DNA of 64,000 bases from Ruminococcaceae bacterium UBA1036 (GCA_002316805.1 DCEF01000004.1:1-64000); one strand, 5' to 3'. Shown: positions 52,079 through 60,530, numbered from the stretch's first letter. Made by a program: numbers and translations. The notes: generated by a model from the letters alone, not told the origin.

Positions 52079-52115
52079 GGAGATACCCGGCTGCGCGCTG
52101 GGCAAATAAATCTCC
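52079..52115 (+). other. Short structured element upstream of nrdG
   Basis: GGAGAT (52079-52084) pairs with ATCTCC (52110-52115). Inside it CCCGGC pairs with GCTGGG, leaving an asymmetric CAAATAA internal loop. The intergenic region is about 370 bp long. It does not match a riboswitch I know; it could be a leader RNA element or chance. Confidence 0.35.
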
Positions 52116-52160
52116 GCCAAAAGAATTTTCAAATTGCCTATTGCATATATAGCGGATTTA

Positions 52161-52211
52161 GAGTACAATGTAATCAATATCTAGTACATAGATATTGATT
52201 ACATTGTACTC
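52161..52211. repeat. Perfect 23-bp inverted repeat upstream of nrdG
   Basis: Bases 52161-52183 and 52189-52211 are exact reverse complements with a 5-base loop (GTACA). The arms read GAGTACAATGTAATCAATAT plus CTA. There is no T run after it, so it is not a usual terminator. It lies about 80 bases before the nrdG start. It could be an operator or a hairpin in the leader. Confidence 0.85.
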
Positions 52212-52293
52212 ATGAGTGTGGGGAAATTTTCTGACAATAGACTATACTGGCTTCAAAAATAACATATAAAATAAAAATAGGAGTTCCTTTTTA

Positions 52294-52989
52294 ATGAAAA
52301 TCTGCGGATTGCAAAAACTTACCCTGCTTGATTATCCTGAAAAAATTGCGTGCACGGTTTTCACGGGGGGGTGCAATCTTCGTTGTCCGTTTTGCCACAA
52401 TGCCTCTCTTGTTTTGGGTAATCAGGAAGGGATGCAGTTTTCGGAAGATGAAATATTTGATTACCTCAAAAAACGCAGAGGCCTCCTTGACGGAGTGTGC
52501 ATAAGCGGCGGTGAACCAATGATTCAGCCGGGGCTTGAAGAATTCATACGCAAAGTCCGGCAGCTTGGCTATTGCGTTAAGCTTGATACGAACGGATGTT
52601 TTCCGGAACGCCTTAAGTCGCTTGTTAAACAGAAGCTTGTAGACTATGTGGCCATGGACGTCAAAAGTTCGCCCGGCCATTATGCAGAAACTGTCGGTAT
52701 ACCGGACTTTGATTTTTCCCATGTTAAGGAAAGTATGGATTTTCTGCTTGGTGAGCCGGTGGATTACGAATTCCGCACGACGGTAGTCAAAGGCCTGCAC
52801 AACGCAGAGATACTGCGCGATGCGGCTATCTCTATCCGCGGGGCAAAGAGGTATTTCCTTCAGAAGTTCGTGGATTCGGGCGACATCGTCGGCACGGGGG
52901 TTTCTGCTTTTTCGGATACGGAAATGGAAGGATTTTTAAAAATCGTTTCTCCGTACGTAAAAAGCGTTGCCTTGCGCGGTGTATCGTAA
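52294..52989 (+). CDS. nrdG: Anaerobic ribonucleotide reductase activating protein (radical SAM)
   Basis: A 231-residue radical SAM enzyme. GGCNLRCPFCHN gives the C-x3-C-x2-C cluster motif for [4Fe-4S] and S-adenosylmethionine, and CISGGEPM is the GGE motif. The larger size and DYPEKIACTVFTGGC start are typical of the NrdG2-type activase, which puts the glycyl radical on NrdD. The gene for NrdD follows in the same operon. Confidence 0.92.
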   Translation: MKICGLQKLTLLDYPEKIACTVFTGGCNLRCPFCHNASLVLGNQEGMQFSEDEIFDYLKKRRGLLDGVCISGGEPMIQPGLEEFIRKVRQLGYCVKLDTNGCFPERLKSLVKQKLVDYVAMDVKSSPGHYAETVGIPDFDFSHVKESMDFLLGEPVDYEFRTTVVKGLHNAEILRDAAISIRGAKRYFLQKFVDSGDIVGTGVSAFSDTEMEGFLKIVSPYVKSVALRGVS

Positions 52990-53048
52990 AAAGACGTGAA
53001 AAATATTTCCGCGTGAAAAGACAAATGTTAAAAGGGGAGACTGAATAT

Positions 53049-55433
53049 ATGTATCAGGTAGTAAAACGGGACGGAACGCTTGCAACTTTCGATATTTCCA
53101 AAATACGCACTGCTATACAGAAAGCATTCGATGCGCTTGACAAGCAGTATAATCCAAGCATACTCGATATGCTTGCGTTGAGGGTTACTGCGGACTATGA
53201 GCCAAAGATTAAAGATAACCGCATTGGCGTTGAATCAATTCAGGACAGCGTTGAGTCTGTGCTTATACATGCAGGATATGCAGACGTTGCTAAGAGCTAT
53301 ATCCTTTACCGCAAGCAGCACGAAAAGGCGCGCAATATTAAGACGACTTTCCTTGACTATAAGAAGCTTGTCGACAGTTATGTCAAGCTTACTGACTGGC
53401 GTGTAAAGGAGAATTCCACTGTGACTTATTCGGTCGGCGGACTTATCCTCAGCAACTCCGGCGCCATTACCGCAAACTACTGGCTGTCTGAAATCTATGA
53501 TGAAGAAATTGCGGAAGCGCACCGCAACGCTGATATCCATATCCATGACCTTTCAATGCTTACAGGTTACTGTGCCGGCTGGAGCCTTAAGCAGCTTATT
53601 AAAGAAGGTCTTGGTGGAGTGTCGGGCAAAATCACATCGGCGCCAGCAAAGCACCTTGTGTCGCTCTGCAACCAGATGGTGAATTTTCTCGGCATCATGC
53701 AAAACGAATGGGCGGGCGCGCAGGCGTTCTCATCTTTTGACACATACCTTGCGCCGTTTGTAAAAGCCGACCATCTGTCTTACTACGAAGTCAAAAACTG
53801 CATACAGTCTTTCATATATGGTGTCAACACGCCGAGCCGCTGGGGCACACAGGCTCCGTTTTCCAACATCACGCTTGACTGGACGGTGCCGGACGACCTT
53901 GCGGAGCTTCCAGCCATTGTTGGCGGCAAGGAAATGGACTTCAAGTACAAAGACTGCAAAAAAGAAATGGACATGATAAACAAGGCGTTTATTGAGACCA
54001 TGATTGATGGAGACGCCAACGGCCGCGGTTTCCAGTATCCAATTCCGACGTATTCGATAACGAAAGATTTTGACTGGTCTGACACCGAGAACAACAAGCT
54101 TCTGTTTGAGATGGCGTCGAAATATGGCACGCCTTATTTCTCAAATTATATAAACAGTGACATGCAGCCGAGCGATGTGCGCAGCATGTGCTGCCGCCTG
54201 CGCCTTGACCTGCGTGAACTGCGCAAAAAGTGCGGAGGATATTTCGGCAGTGGCGAAAACACGGGCTCTATCGGTGTGGTTACGATAAATATGCCGCGCA
54301 TTGCATACCTTGCAAAAGATGAAACCGATTTTTACCACCGCCTCGATAAGATGATGGATATTGCGGCGCGCTCGCTGAAAATCAAACGCAATGTTATCAC
54401 ACGCCTGCTGCACGCAGGGCTTTACCCTTACACTAAGCGCTACCTCGGCTCGTTTGACAACCATTTTTCAACTATAGGGCTTATTGGCATGAATGAAGCG
54501 TGCCTTAATGCTAAATGGATACGCGAAGACCTGACACATCAGAAAGCGCATGATTTTACGAAGAATGTGCTGCTGCACATGCGCAATCGCCTTTCTGACT
54601 ATCAGGAAAAGTACGGTGACCTGTACAACCTTGAGGCGACACCGGCTGAGTCAACAGCTTACCGCCTTGCGAAACACGACGTTGAGCGCTACCCGGACAT
54701 AATCACGGCTTCTGAAAAAGGCAAGACGCCGTACTATACAAATTCATCCCAGCTTCCGGTGGGGTATACGGCTGATCTCTTCGAGGCGCTCGATTTGCAG
54801 GACGACCTGCAGACGCTCTACACTTCCGGAACCGTTTTCCATGTGTTCCTCGGCGAAAAGTTACCGAACTGGAAAGCTGCAGCAAACCTCGTGCGGAAAA
54901 TCGCCGAGAATTACCGGCTTCCGTATTATACGCTTTCGCCTACCTATTCTGTATGCAAGAATCACGGTTATCTCGCGGGCGAACACTTCACATGCCCGAA
55001 GTGCGGCGAGCCGGCCGAGGTTTACAGCCGCATTACCGGCTATTACCGTCCTGTGCAGAACTGGAACGATGGCAAAGCCGAAGAGTACAAAGAGCGCAAG
55101 CTTTACGATGCTGCCAGTTCTCATATTAAGCATGGTTGCCCATCGCAGCAGAATGCTTCTTCTACTACCAAACCGGCTGAGCATGGCGAAAAGCAGGCGA
55201 AAGATGAAGTCTTTCTTTTCACAACGAAGACATGCCCTAACTGCCGCCTTGCCGAATCGTTCCTTGACAAGGCAGGTGTAAAATACCGCGTAGTTGATGC
55301 GGAAGAAAACGAAGAGCTTGTCTCGGCCTACAAAATCTGCCAGGCGCCGACGCTCGTCGTTGTACATGGCGGCACGGCTATGCGTTTTGCAAATGCTTCA
55401 AATATCCGTAAATTTGCGGAAGAGCGCTGCTGA
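53049..55433 (+). CDS. nrdD: Anaerobic ribonucleoside-triphosphate reductase with C-terminal redoxin domain
   Basis: A 794-residue class III reductase converting ribonucleotides to deoxyribonucleotides without oxygen. The ATP-cone occupies residues 1-95 (VVKRDGTLATFDISKIRTAI). The catalytic barrel follows, then a zinc site (CPKCGEPAEVYS) and the glycyl-radical segment RITGYYRP. The last ~80 residues form an extra glutaredoxin/NrdH-like domain with a C-P-N-C active site (VFLFTTKTCPNC ... QAPTLVVV). That suggests reduction by an attached redoxin rather than formate. ATG 53049 after GGGGAG is the start; the frame upstream is not conserved. Confidence 0.93.
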   Translation: MYQVVKRDGTLATFDISKIRTAIQKAFDALDKQYNPSILDMLALRVTADYEPKIKDNRIGVESIQDSVESVLIHAGYADVAKSYILYRKQHEKARNIKTTFLDYKKLVDSYVKLTDWRVKENSTVTYSVGGLILSNSGAITANYWLSEIYDEEIAEAHRNADIHIHDLSMLTGYCAGWSLKQLIKEGLGGVSGKITSAPAKHLVSLCNQMVNFLGIMQNEWAGAQAFSSFDTYLAPFVKADHLSYYEVKNCIQSFIYGVNTPSRWGTQAPFSNITLDWTVPDDLAELPAIVGGKEMDFKYKDCKKEMDMINKAFIETMIDGDANGRGFQYPIPTYSITKDFDWSDTENNKLLFEMASKYGTPYFSNYINSDMQPSDVRSMCCRLRLDLRELRKKCGGYFGSGENTGSIGVVTINMPRIAYLAKDETDFYHRLDKMMDIAARSLKIKRNVITRLLHAGLYPYTKRYLGSFDNHFSTIGLIGMNEACLNAKWIREDLTHQKAHDFTKNVLLHMRNRLSDYQEKYGDLYNLEATPAESTAYRLAKHDVERYPDIITASEKGKTPYYTNSSQLPVGYTADLFEALDLQDDLQTLYTSGTVFHVFLGEKLPNWKAAANLVRKIAENYRLPYYTLSPTYSVCKNHGYLAGEHFTCPKCGEPAEVYSRITGYYRPVQNWNDGKAEEYKERKLYDAASSHIKHGCPSQQNASSTTKPAEHGEKQAKDEVFLFTTKTCPNCRLAESFLDKAGVKYRVVDAEENEELVSAYKICQAPTLVVVHGGTAMRFANASNIRKFAEERC

Positions 55434-55451
55434 GCTATAACAAGATAATAA

Positions 55452-55498
55452 TACTGCCCGAATTCTGCATGCCGCAGAGTTCGGGCAGTAGTTTTTAT
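55452..55498 (+). terminator. Terminator of nrdG-nrdD
   Basis: CTGCCCGAATTCTGC pairs with GCAGAGTTCGGGCAG (one wobble) and is followed by TAGTTTTTA. Confidence 0.88.
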
Positions 55499-55731
55499 AT
55501 ATAAGCTAAAACCTGCTGCAGTTTTCATACAATGGCAGTATAGCCTGATAAAAACGATAAACACTATTTAAAATGCATGACTTTGGTTCTATGAATGGAA
55601 ATGGATTTGAAAGTTAATACCATTGATGATATATTAATATTATTAGAATTATTTTAGCATGCAAACTGTTGGCCGAATGAAAAAGTAGTTTGATTTCATG
55701 CAAAATTATAGGACAGGGCGGAGGTCTAAAA

Positions 55732-56754
55732 ATGCCATCCAGCTGTAAAAAGAAGCTGAACGTAAAAACAATCCTTAACATTTTCGGCATTGGCCTTTCA
55801 GCCGGTCTCCTGCTGTATTTGTGCCTTTCTAAGGATGGCCTTTTCAGCCTGAGGGATACGCAGTTTAAGACAATATGGCTTGTGCTTGGCTTTGCTTGCA
55901 CGCTTTCTGACCTGTTACTCGACACAGTTCTTATATATATTTTTACTAAAGGCGTTTGCAGCGGCTATACGTTCCGCCGCGCGGCAAAAGTGTGCATGGT
56001 GGGCCATCTTTACAGCGCCATTACACCGTTTCAAAGCGGCGGCCAGCCAATGCAGATTTATGCTATGAGCAAACAAAAAATAGACCCGGGCACGTCTGCC
56101 TCCACGCTTATACAGAAATTTTTCGTTTACCAGACAAGTATAACGGCTTACAGCTTTTTCGCTATTTTTTACGAAACAAACACTCCTCACGATGGTCTGA
56201 ATCCTGTTATGTGGTGGCTTGCTATGATAGGTTTTGCTGTGCAGGCGCTTGCCGCCGTAATGATTCTGGTAGTCTCATTCAACCAGAAATTCACAAACTG
56301 GCTTGTTAAAATTATTGTCAGGTCTTTGAATCGCATCAATATTGTAAAGGATTATGACAAAACACTCGCTTCGTGGGAAAAACAACTTGATTTTTTTCAT
56401 AAAAGCAACCAGCAGCTTTACAGCAATAAGCTTCTGCTTGTAAAAGCATACCTCCTTACATTTCTGCAACTCACGGCTCTGTTTGCTGTTTCTTACTGTG
56501 TTTACCGTGCTTTTGGGTTCAATAAAGCAACTTTGGCAAATATGATTTTTTCCCAGGCGTTTGTAACGATGGTATCTTCACTTGTGCCCCTTCCGGGGGC
56601 GGCGGGCGCCTCTGAAGGAAGTTTCTATGTTTTTTTCTCTTCTTATTTTACGCTGCAGACACTGAAATCCGCAGTCCTGATTTGGAGGATAGTTACCTAT
56701 TATGCGGTTATGCTTATAAGCGCCCCGTTTTCACGGATTAAAGACAAAATGTAA
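55732..56754 (+). CDS. Lysylphosphatidylglycerol synthase-type flippase (UPF0104 family)
   Basis: A 340-residue membrane protein with about eight hydrophobic segments. Family features are the phrase HLYSAITPFQSGGQPMQIYAM and the C-terminal SLVPLPGAAGASEGSFYVFFSSYF, as in the MprF flippase half and archaeal AglD-like proteins. No aminoacyl-transferase domain follows, so it probably translocates a lipid or lipid-linked sugar of unknown identity. ATG 55732 after GGAGG is the start. Confidence 0.85.
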   Translation: MPSSCKKKLNVKTILNIFGIGLSAGLLLYLCLSKDGLFSLRDTQFKTIWLVLGFACTLSDLLLDTVLIYIFTKGVCSGYTFRRAAKVCMVGHLYSAITPFQSGGQPMQIYAMSKQKIDPGTSASTLIQKFFVYQTSITAYSFFAIFYETNTPHDGLNPVMWWLAMIGFAVQALAAVMILVVSFNQKFTNWLVKIIVRSLNRINIVKDYDKTLASWEKQLDFFHKSNQQLYSNKLLLVKAYLLTFLQLTALFAVSYCVYRAFGFNKATLANMIFSQAFVTMVSSLVPLPGAAGASEGSFYVFFSSYFTLQTLKSAVLIWRIVTYYAVMLISAPFSRIKDKM

Positions 56755-56986
56755 TTACGCTGCCTGCAATGGAAATTTTTATATTTGCTACCGGTTATTT
56801 AGCCGCTGCTTTATGCCGTATTTTGGGCTAAAAGTGACATCTAAGCCATGCATACGGTACTATATACTAAAGCTATGTAGCTTACTGGCTAATCAGCAGA
56901 AACCGTTTAACTTGCAGAAAGCGCTGTACAGAAACGTATCTCCAAAACGCTGAGGTTAAACGATTAAACCGTATGGAGGTAATCAT
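56755..56986. other. Intergenic region entering the accessory segment
   Basis: About 230 bp without a gene. ACCGTTTAAC near 56899 can pair with GTTAAACG near 56955, so a fold is possible in the leader of the next gene. Confidence 0.35.
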
Positions 56987-57313
56987 GTGCATGACTGGAT
57001 CGTGAGGTATTGGCTCGGCGCTGTTTTCAGTGCCGCTACAGGCATACTTTGCTGGGCCTTTCACTGCTGGAGAAAAAAGCGGACGATGCAGGCAGCTATA
57101 AAAGACGGTATGCTCGCCTTGCTGCATGACAGAATTTACAGTATTTACCGCGAATGTGCGCGCAAAAAATATGCGGCAGTTGATGATATAAGAAATTTGG
57201 AGTACCTGTATTATCCTTACCATACGCTTGGCGGGAACGGGACAGGGACAGAGTTGTTTAAGCGTGTAAAATCCATGCCAACTGAACCGCCGCAGGAACA
57301 GCGGCTTTTATAA
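56987..57313 (+). CDS. Phage-type small membrane-anchored protein
   Basis: A 108-residue protein from a GTG start after GGAGG. One N-terminal membrane segment (YWLGAVFSAATGILCWAF), a basic region, then AAIKDGMLALLHDRIYSIYRECARKKY and a C-terminal YYPYHTLGGNGTGTELFKRV. That last motif is familiar from small proteins next to holins in clostridial prophages. No other phage genes surround it, so it is a lone or relic phage gene. Confidence 0.7.
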   Translation: MHDWIVRYWLGAVFSAATGILCWAFHCWRKKRTMQAAIKDGMLALLHDRIYSIYRECARKKYAAVDDIRNLEYLYYPYHTLGGNGTGTELFKRVKSMPTEPPQEQRLL

Positions 57314-57317
57314 AAAG

Positions 57318-57352
57318 AAAAACCCACATGGCTCTAAGGCCTGCGGGCTTTT
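57318..57352 (+). terminator. Terminator after the phage-type gene
   Basis: AACCC...GGC-TCTAAG-GCC...GCGGGCTTTTTG: a GC hairpin with a T run. Confidence 0.6.
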
Positions 57353-57394
57353 TGTTGCCTAAAATAATATTCCTAATTTGAGGTATAAGGCGGT

Positions 57395-57425
57395 TTTGGG
57401 ATACATTTGGGATAAGTTTGGGATA
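57395..57425 (+). repeat. Three tandem TTTGGGATA units
   Basis: TTTGGGATA occurs at 57395, 57406 and 57417, each 11 bp apart. It lies between the phage-type gene and a lipoprotein gene. This kind of short tandem array is often seen beside integrase-associated attachment ends, but no integrase is here. Confidence 0.6.
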
Positions 57426-57595
57426 TGAAGAAAATCGCTCAACATATTGGCCTATATGCAGCCTGCTTTGTTGAGTTCAAACAATCGAGCGTTGATTGCT
57501 CTGATATATTACTACCTATTAATATAATTATTGGCAATAATTATAATATGTGTTAATGTATGTATATAAATAACATATTAGGAGGGTAATTTTAA

Positions 57596-58051
57596 ATGAA
57601 AAAAATTGCTTTGGCAATAACCGCTGTTGTACTCTGCATTCTTGCTTTATTCGGATGTAATAAGACGGGCATGAATACACAAGAAAAAAACGTTAGTTCT
57701 TCGACTGCCAATTCCAGTGTCACAGATTCCAGTGTAAAAAAGGAGAATATTTATATGACGTTTGCAAAATTACCATCACCTCCAAAATGCAAAAAAGTAA
57801 AAGATCAAGCAACTATTAATAAAGTAACAGAATATATTGATAGTTACGAAAAAGTTCCTATTGAAAATCGGAAAGAAAAAGGTGGGCAAATACTAATTAC
57901 GATAACACTGCCAGAAGGAAAAATGAAACAATATACTGTTGTTGGTGATAAATTACAAATTGATAATGCGTGTTATAAAGTATCTAAGAATTTAATAAGT
58001 AATCTTGAGAAGCTTTATGACCAAATTGATGTACCTGAAGAAAAGTATTAA
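57596..58051 (+). CDS. Small lipoprotein of unknown function
   Basis: A 151-residue protein with a lipoprotein signal peptide ending L-F-G-C (Cys21), a Ser/Thr-rich linker, and a small domain of about 95 residues (YMTFAKLPSPPKCKKVKDQ ... LPEGKMKQYTVVGDKLQI). AGGAGGG precedes the ATG. The DNA is much more AT-rich than the core genes, suggesting transfer. I do not recognise the domain. Confidence 0.75.
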   Translation: MKKIALAITAVVLCILALFGCNKTGMNTQEKNVSSSTANSSVTDSSVKKENIYMTFAKLPSPPKCKKVKDQATINKVTEYIDSYEKVPIENRKEKGGQILITITLPEGKMKQYTVVGDKLQIDNACYKVSKNLISNLEKLYDQIDVPEEKY

Positions 58052-58067
58052 AAAGAAAAGTATTAGA

Positions 58068-58202
58068 ATGAAAAAAACAATAAAATTGGTCAGCTCTTTA
58101 TGTGTATTGACATTGTTAATAAATTGTGTCTGTTCTTTTAATGTATCAGCAATCACTAAGGATGGAAATAGTAGTGTCAGCTTTAGTATAATGGTCCCAT
58201 AA
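58068..58202 (+). pseudogene. 5' end of a secreted protein gene interrupted by an IS element
   Basis: ATG 58068 starts a good signal peptide (MKKTIKLVSSLCVLTLLINC ... FNVSA), then only about 13 mature residues before the frame ends in DNA that looks like the left end of the downstream IS3-type element. The gene starts 16 bp after the lipoprotein gene. It is likely the stub of an exported protein destroyed by the insertion, though a genuine tiny peptide is possible. Confidence 0.5.
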
Positions 58203-59400
58203 AACTCGACAAAAAAGTGTCTTGAAGATAATGAACCTGATAGAATAGAATAAGGAAAGAAAGAAAGAATTAAACGTGATCGCCGCCGAAAATGAGATTG
58301 CCCCAAATCAAATTCGCAACTGGAAAGCGGAGTTTCTGAAAAATGCGGTTGCCGCGCTTTGATGATAAAAGAACCGAAGATTTGAAAACAGAGCTGAATG
58401 ACAAGGAACGCGAAACAGACACCCTATACAAGAAAGTCGGTCAGTTAACACTCAGGTTGACTGGCTCAAAAAAAATCTGAAGAATTGTTTGGACCTGATT
58501 GGGAGAGTCAATATACTCCGCATACTCCGCGCCCAAAGGAATAGCAAAGAGTTGCCACTTTCTACCGCTGCCAATCTGCTGGATGTAAATCGGACAAGCG
58601 CGTATACACTCCGGACGACCCTTCAGAGTAGGAGATGACAGCAAAGAATCTAATTGACCGGTTGCATACGGATAATCCGGCATGGGGTTCCCGACAGCTA
58701 TCCAAACAGCTTAAAAAGCAAGGCTTTCCCATTGGACGTCTGAAAACACGCCGGTATATGCAGGAAATGGGAATCTCTGTGATTTATCCGAAACCCAATC
58801 TGTCAAAACCGGCCAAAGGAAATAAAATATATCCCTATTTGCTGCGAAACGCGTAATTACTCGCCCGAATCAAGCCTGGTCCATTGACATCACCTATATC
58901 AAATTGCATCATGAATTTGTCTATCTGACAGCAATTATCGATTGGTACAGCCGCTGCATCGTTGGCTGGGAACTGGATGATACTCTGGTACTGCGCGCCT
59001 TGGGAAAAGCATTCAAGACGGCAAAACCCGAAATTCTCAATTCCGATCAAGGCAGTCAGTTCACCGGCCGTGACTACGCCGAATACGTGGAAAAGAACGC
59101 AGTAAAAATCAGCATGGACGGCAAAAGCCGTTGGGCCGACAATATTATGATAGAACGTTGGTTCCGCACCTTGAAATATGACGAGGTTTATTTGAAGGAT
59201 TATGAAAATATCCGGGATGCCCGCAAACAGATCGGGAATTTAATCCACAGGTATAACTTTGAAAAACTGCATTCGGCTCTTGGGTATCAAACTCCTGCGG
59301 AAAATTACTATTCCGCCTTGGCGACACAGGTAGCGTAACAAAATAATTTGTAAATATCTGGCTCATTAAATTCCCACTGGATTTTTGCCTTGACATTCGA
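58203..59400 (+). mobile_element. Decayed IS3-family insertion sequence
   Basis: An element of about 1.2 kb. The orfA part is recognisable (NVIAAENEIAPNQIRNWK...), then stops. KKVGQLTLR-type heptad residues and VDWLKK follow in a shifted frame. orfB is split by at least one frameshift. The ends are approximate: TGG occurs near 58192 and, on the other strand, near 59403, but I could not match terminal inverted repeats. Confidence 0.75.
58256..59338 (+). pseudogene. IS3-family transposase orfA-orfB, multiply frameshifted
   Basis: Three fragments in different frames. orfA remnant at about 58270-58360. An orfB N-terminal part (58635-58856) contains TDNPAWGSRQLSKQLKKQG, the IS3-type HTH_21 segment. 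The catalytic rve domain (about 58858-59338) has DDE residues in place: Asp in SIDITYIKL, Asp in ILNSDQGSQFT, Glu in DNIMIERWFRTLK. The shift between the two orfB parts lies near 58850. The transposase cannot be made as one product unless frameshifting rescues it. Confidence 0.85.
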
Positions 59401-59718
59401 GCCATTATATATTATGCTTTATCAATAAATAATGAGATAAATAATGAGATGGTTTTACTTTCCGAGGACTTTACACTTTTAGGGTGTATTGAGCTCACTT
59501 CCCTTGACACTTGGCATAAATTGCATATTAAATTATAGCTATTACTAATAAGTACATGAATGGCAAGTTAGCATTATTATGAGCAAATCCAGCAGTTCGG
59601 AGCATCCTCCGAACTTCGTATAATGTTTACTTGATTCCTTTCTGGCAAGGATTTAAGCTATATATAAGCGGAAATAATGGCAATACGCTTCCAGATTGTT
59701 TGTTAGGAAGGCTTAGCT
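59401..59718. other. Gene-free stretch between the IS element and the DUF3784 gene
   Basis: AT-rich. It contains a tandem copy of ATAAATAATGAGAT near 59425-59451, a TTGACA-like hexamer near 59502, and the left copy of the 19-bp direct repeat described separately. Confidence 0.4.
59595..59629. repeat. Left 19-bp direct repeat with adjacent hairpin
   Basis: GAACTTCGTATAATGTTTA at 59611-59629 matches 18 of 19 bases of a copy at 60081-60099. The left copy begins inside an 8-bp inverted repeat, GTTCGGAG (59595-59602), CATC, CTCCGAAC (59607-59614). The two copies enclose one small gene. Confidence 0.75.
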
Positions 59719-60051
59719 ATGAATACTGGTGTATTGGTTTGTATTATTATGGCAGCCACATTCGCCATCTTGGGTATCTTATTTGCTTTGTTAAAAGAAG
59801 AGGCAACAATGTTGATCAGCGGATTTAATACACTACCTAAAGAGGAAAGGGATAAATATGATAAGGGAAGATTGAGTATAGATCGTAGAAATGCTTTCTT
59901 TATTTGGGCAGTGATTTTTGCCATAGGAGCCATTGCTTCATTCTTTATCACCCCATACGCTGCCATAATTGCTTTTGTGGCATGGATTATTCTATTTTCA
60001 AGAGATGTACATTTTGACCCAGAAAAGGCGTTTGAGAAATTCAAACTATAA
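59719..60051 (+). CDS. DUF3784 family membrane protein
   Basis: A 110-residue protein with three membrane segments (LVCIIMAATFAILGILFALL, FFIWAVIFAIGAIASFFI, AAIIAFVAWIILF) and the conserved loop MLISGFNTLPKEERDKYDK, which marks the DUF3784 family of Firmicutes accessory regions. Function unknown. It is the only gene between the two 19-bp direct repeats. AGGAAGG precedes the ATG. Confidence 0.85.
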   Translation: MNTGVLVCIIMAATFAILGILFALLKEEATMLISGFNTLPKEERDKYDKGRLSIDRRNAFFIWAVIFAIGAIASFFITPYAAIIAFVAWIILFSRDVHFDPEKAFEKFKL

Positions 60052-60067
60052 GCACGTGGAGTAAATC

Positions 60068-60514
60068 TCATTGTCGAGGTGAACTTCGCATAATGTTTAA
60101 TATTATGGTTTCAAAAAAAGTGGAGTTACGAAGATCCATTCCATAATGCATCATTAGAATTGGGAAAGATATACCAGATGCGATATAAAATAAAGCAACA
60201 AAAGCAAATAAAAAAGTTTTTAGCGGAAGAATTTGGGGAAGAAAAAGGCCGCTATGGCTGCCGGTTCGGGTTAGGTAAAGAATAAGTTCATCGTCTGTAA
60301 CTTCATAGATAAGCAGCCAATCGGGAGCAATGTGGCGTTCCCGGCAGCCGGAAAAATTTCCGGTAAGCATATGGTCGCGATTCCGTGGAGGAAGCGCCTT
60401 ACCCGATGCTAATACTTTAATCACATTCGTAATGAGTGCCATATCATAGCCGCGACGCTGAATGCGTTTTAGGTCTTTCTGAAACACTTTGGACGGTTTA
60501 ATTTCATATTTCAT
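60068..60514 (-). CDS. YafQ-family toxin with an abnormal C-terminal extension
   Basis: A 148-residue protein. Residues 1-91 are a normal RelE/YafQ-type mRNA interferase: VFQKDLKRIQRRGYD, PPRNRDHMLTGNFSGCRERHIAPDWLLIYEV, LILYLTRTGSHSGLF with the C-terminal His typical of YafQ. Family members end there. Here about 57 unrelated hydrophobic residues follow, and the frame ends inside the right-hand 19-bp repeat. The extension probably comes from a junction that removed the stop codon; it may weaken the toxin. It follows the antitoxin gene by 16 bp. Confidence 0.85.
   Translation of the reverse strand: MKYEIKPSKVFQKDLKRIQRRGYDMALITNVIKVLASGKALPPRNRDHMLTGNFSGCRERHIAPDWLLIYEVTDDELILYLTRTGSHSGLFLPQILPLKTFLFAFVALFYIASGISFPILMMHYGMDLRNSTFFETIILNIMRSSPRQ
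60081..60099. repeat. Right 19-bp direct repeat
   Basis: GAACTTCGCATAATGTTTA, one mismatch to the copy at 59611-59629. Here the segment continues as CATAAT, GTTTAAT, ATTATG, a short inverted pair around a 7-base core, like a recombinase core site. It overlaps the 3' end of the toxin frame. Confidence 0.75.
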
Positions 60515-60530
60515 TTCAGCAGATTCTTCA

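Noticed and set aside
59611..59629. loxP-like sequence (AACTTCGTATAATGT is shared with loxP)
   Set aside because: Only one arm and the start of the spacer match; the inverted second arm is missing. It is better described as a 19-bp direct repeat.
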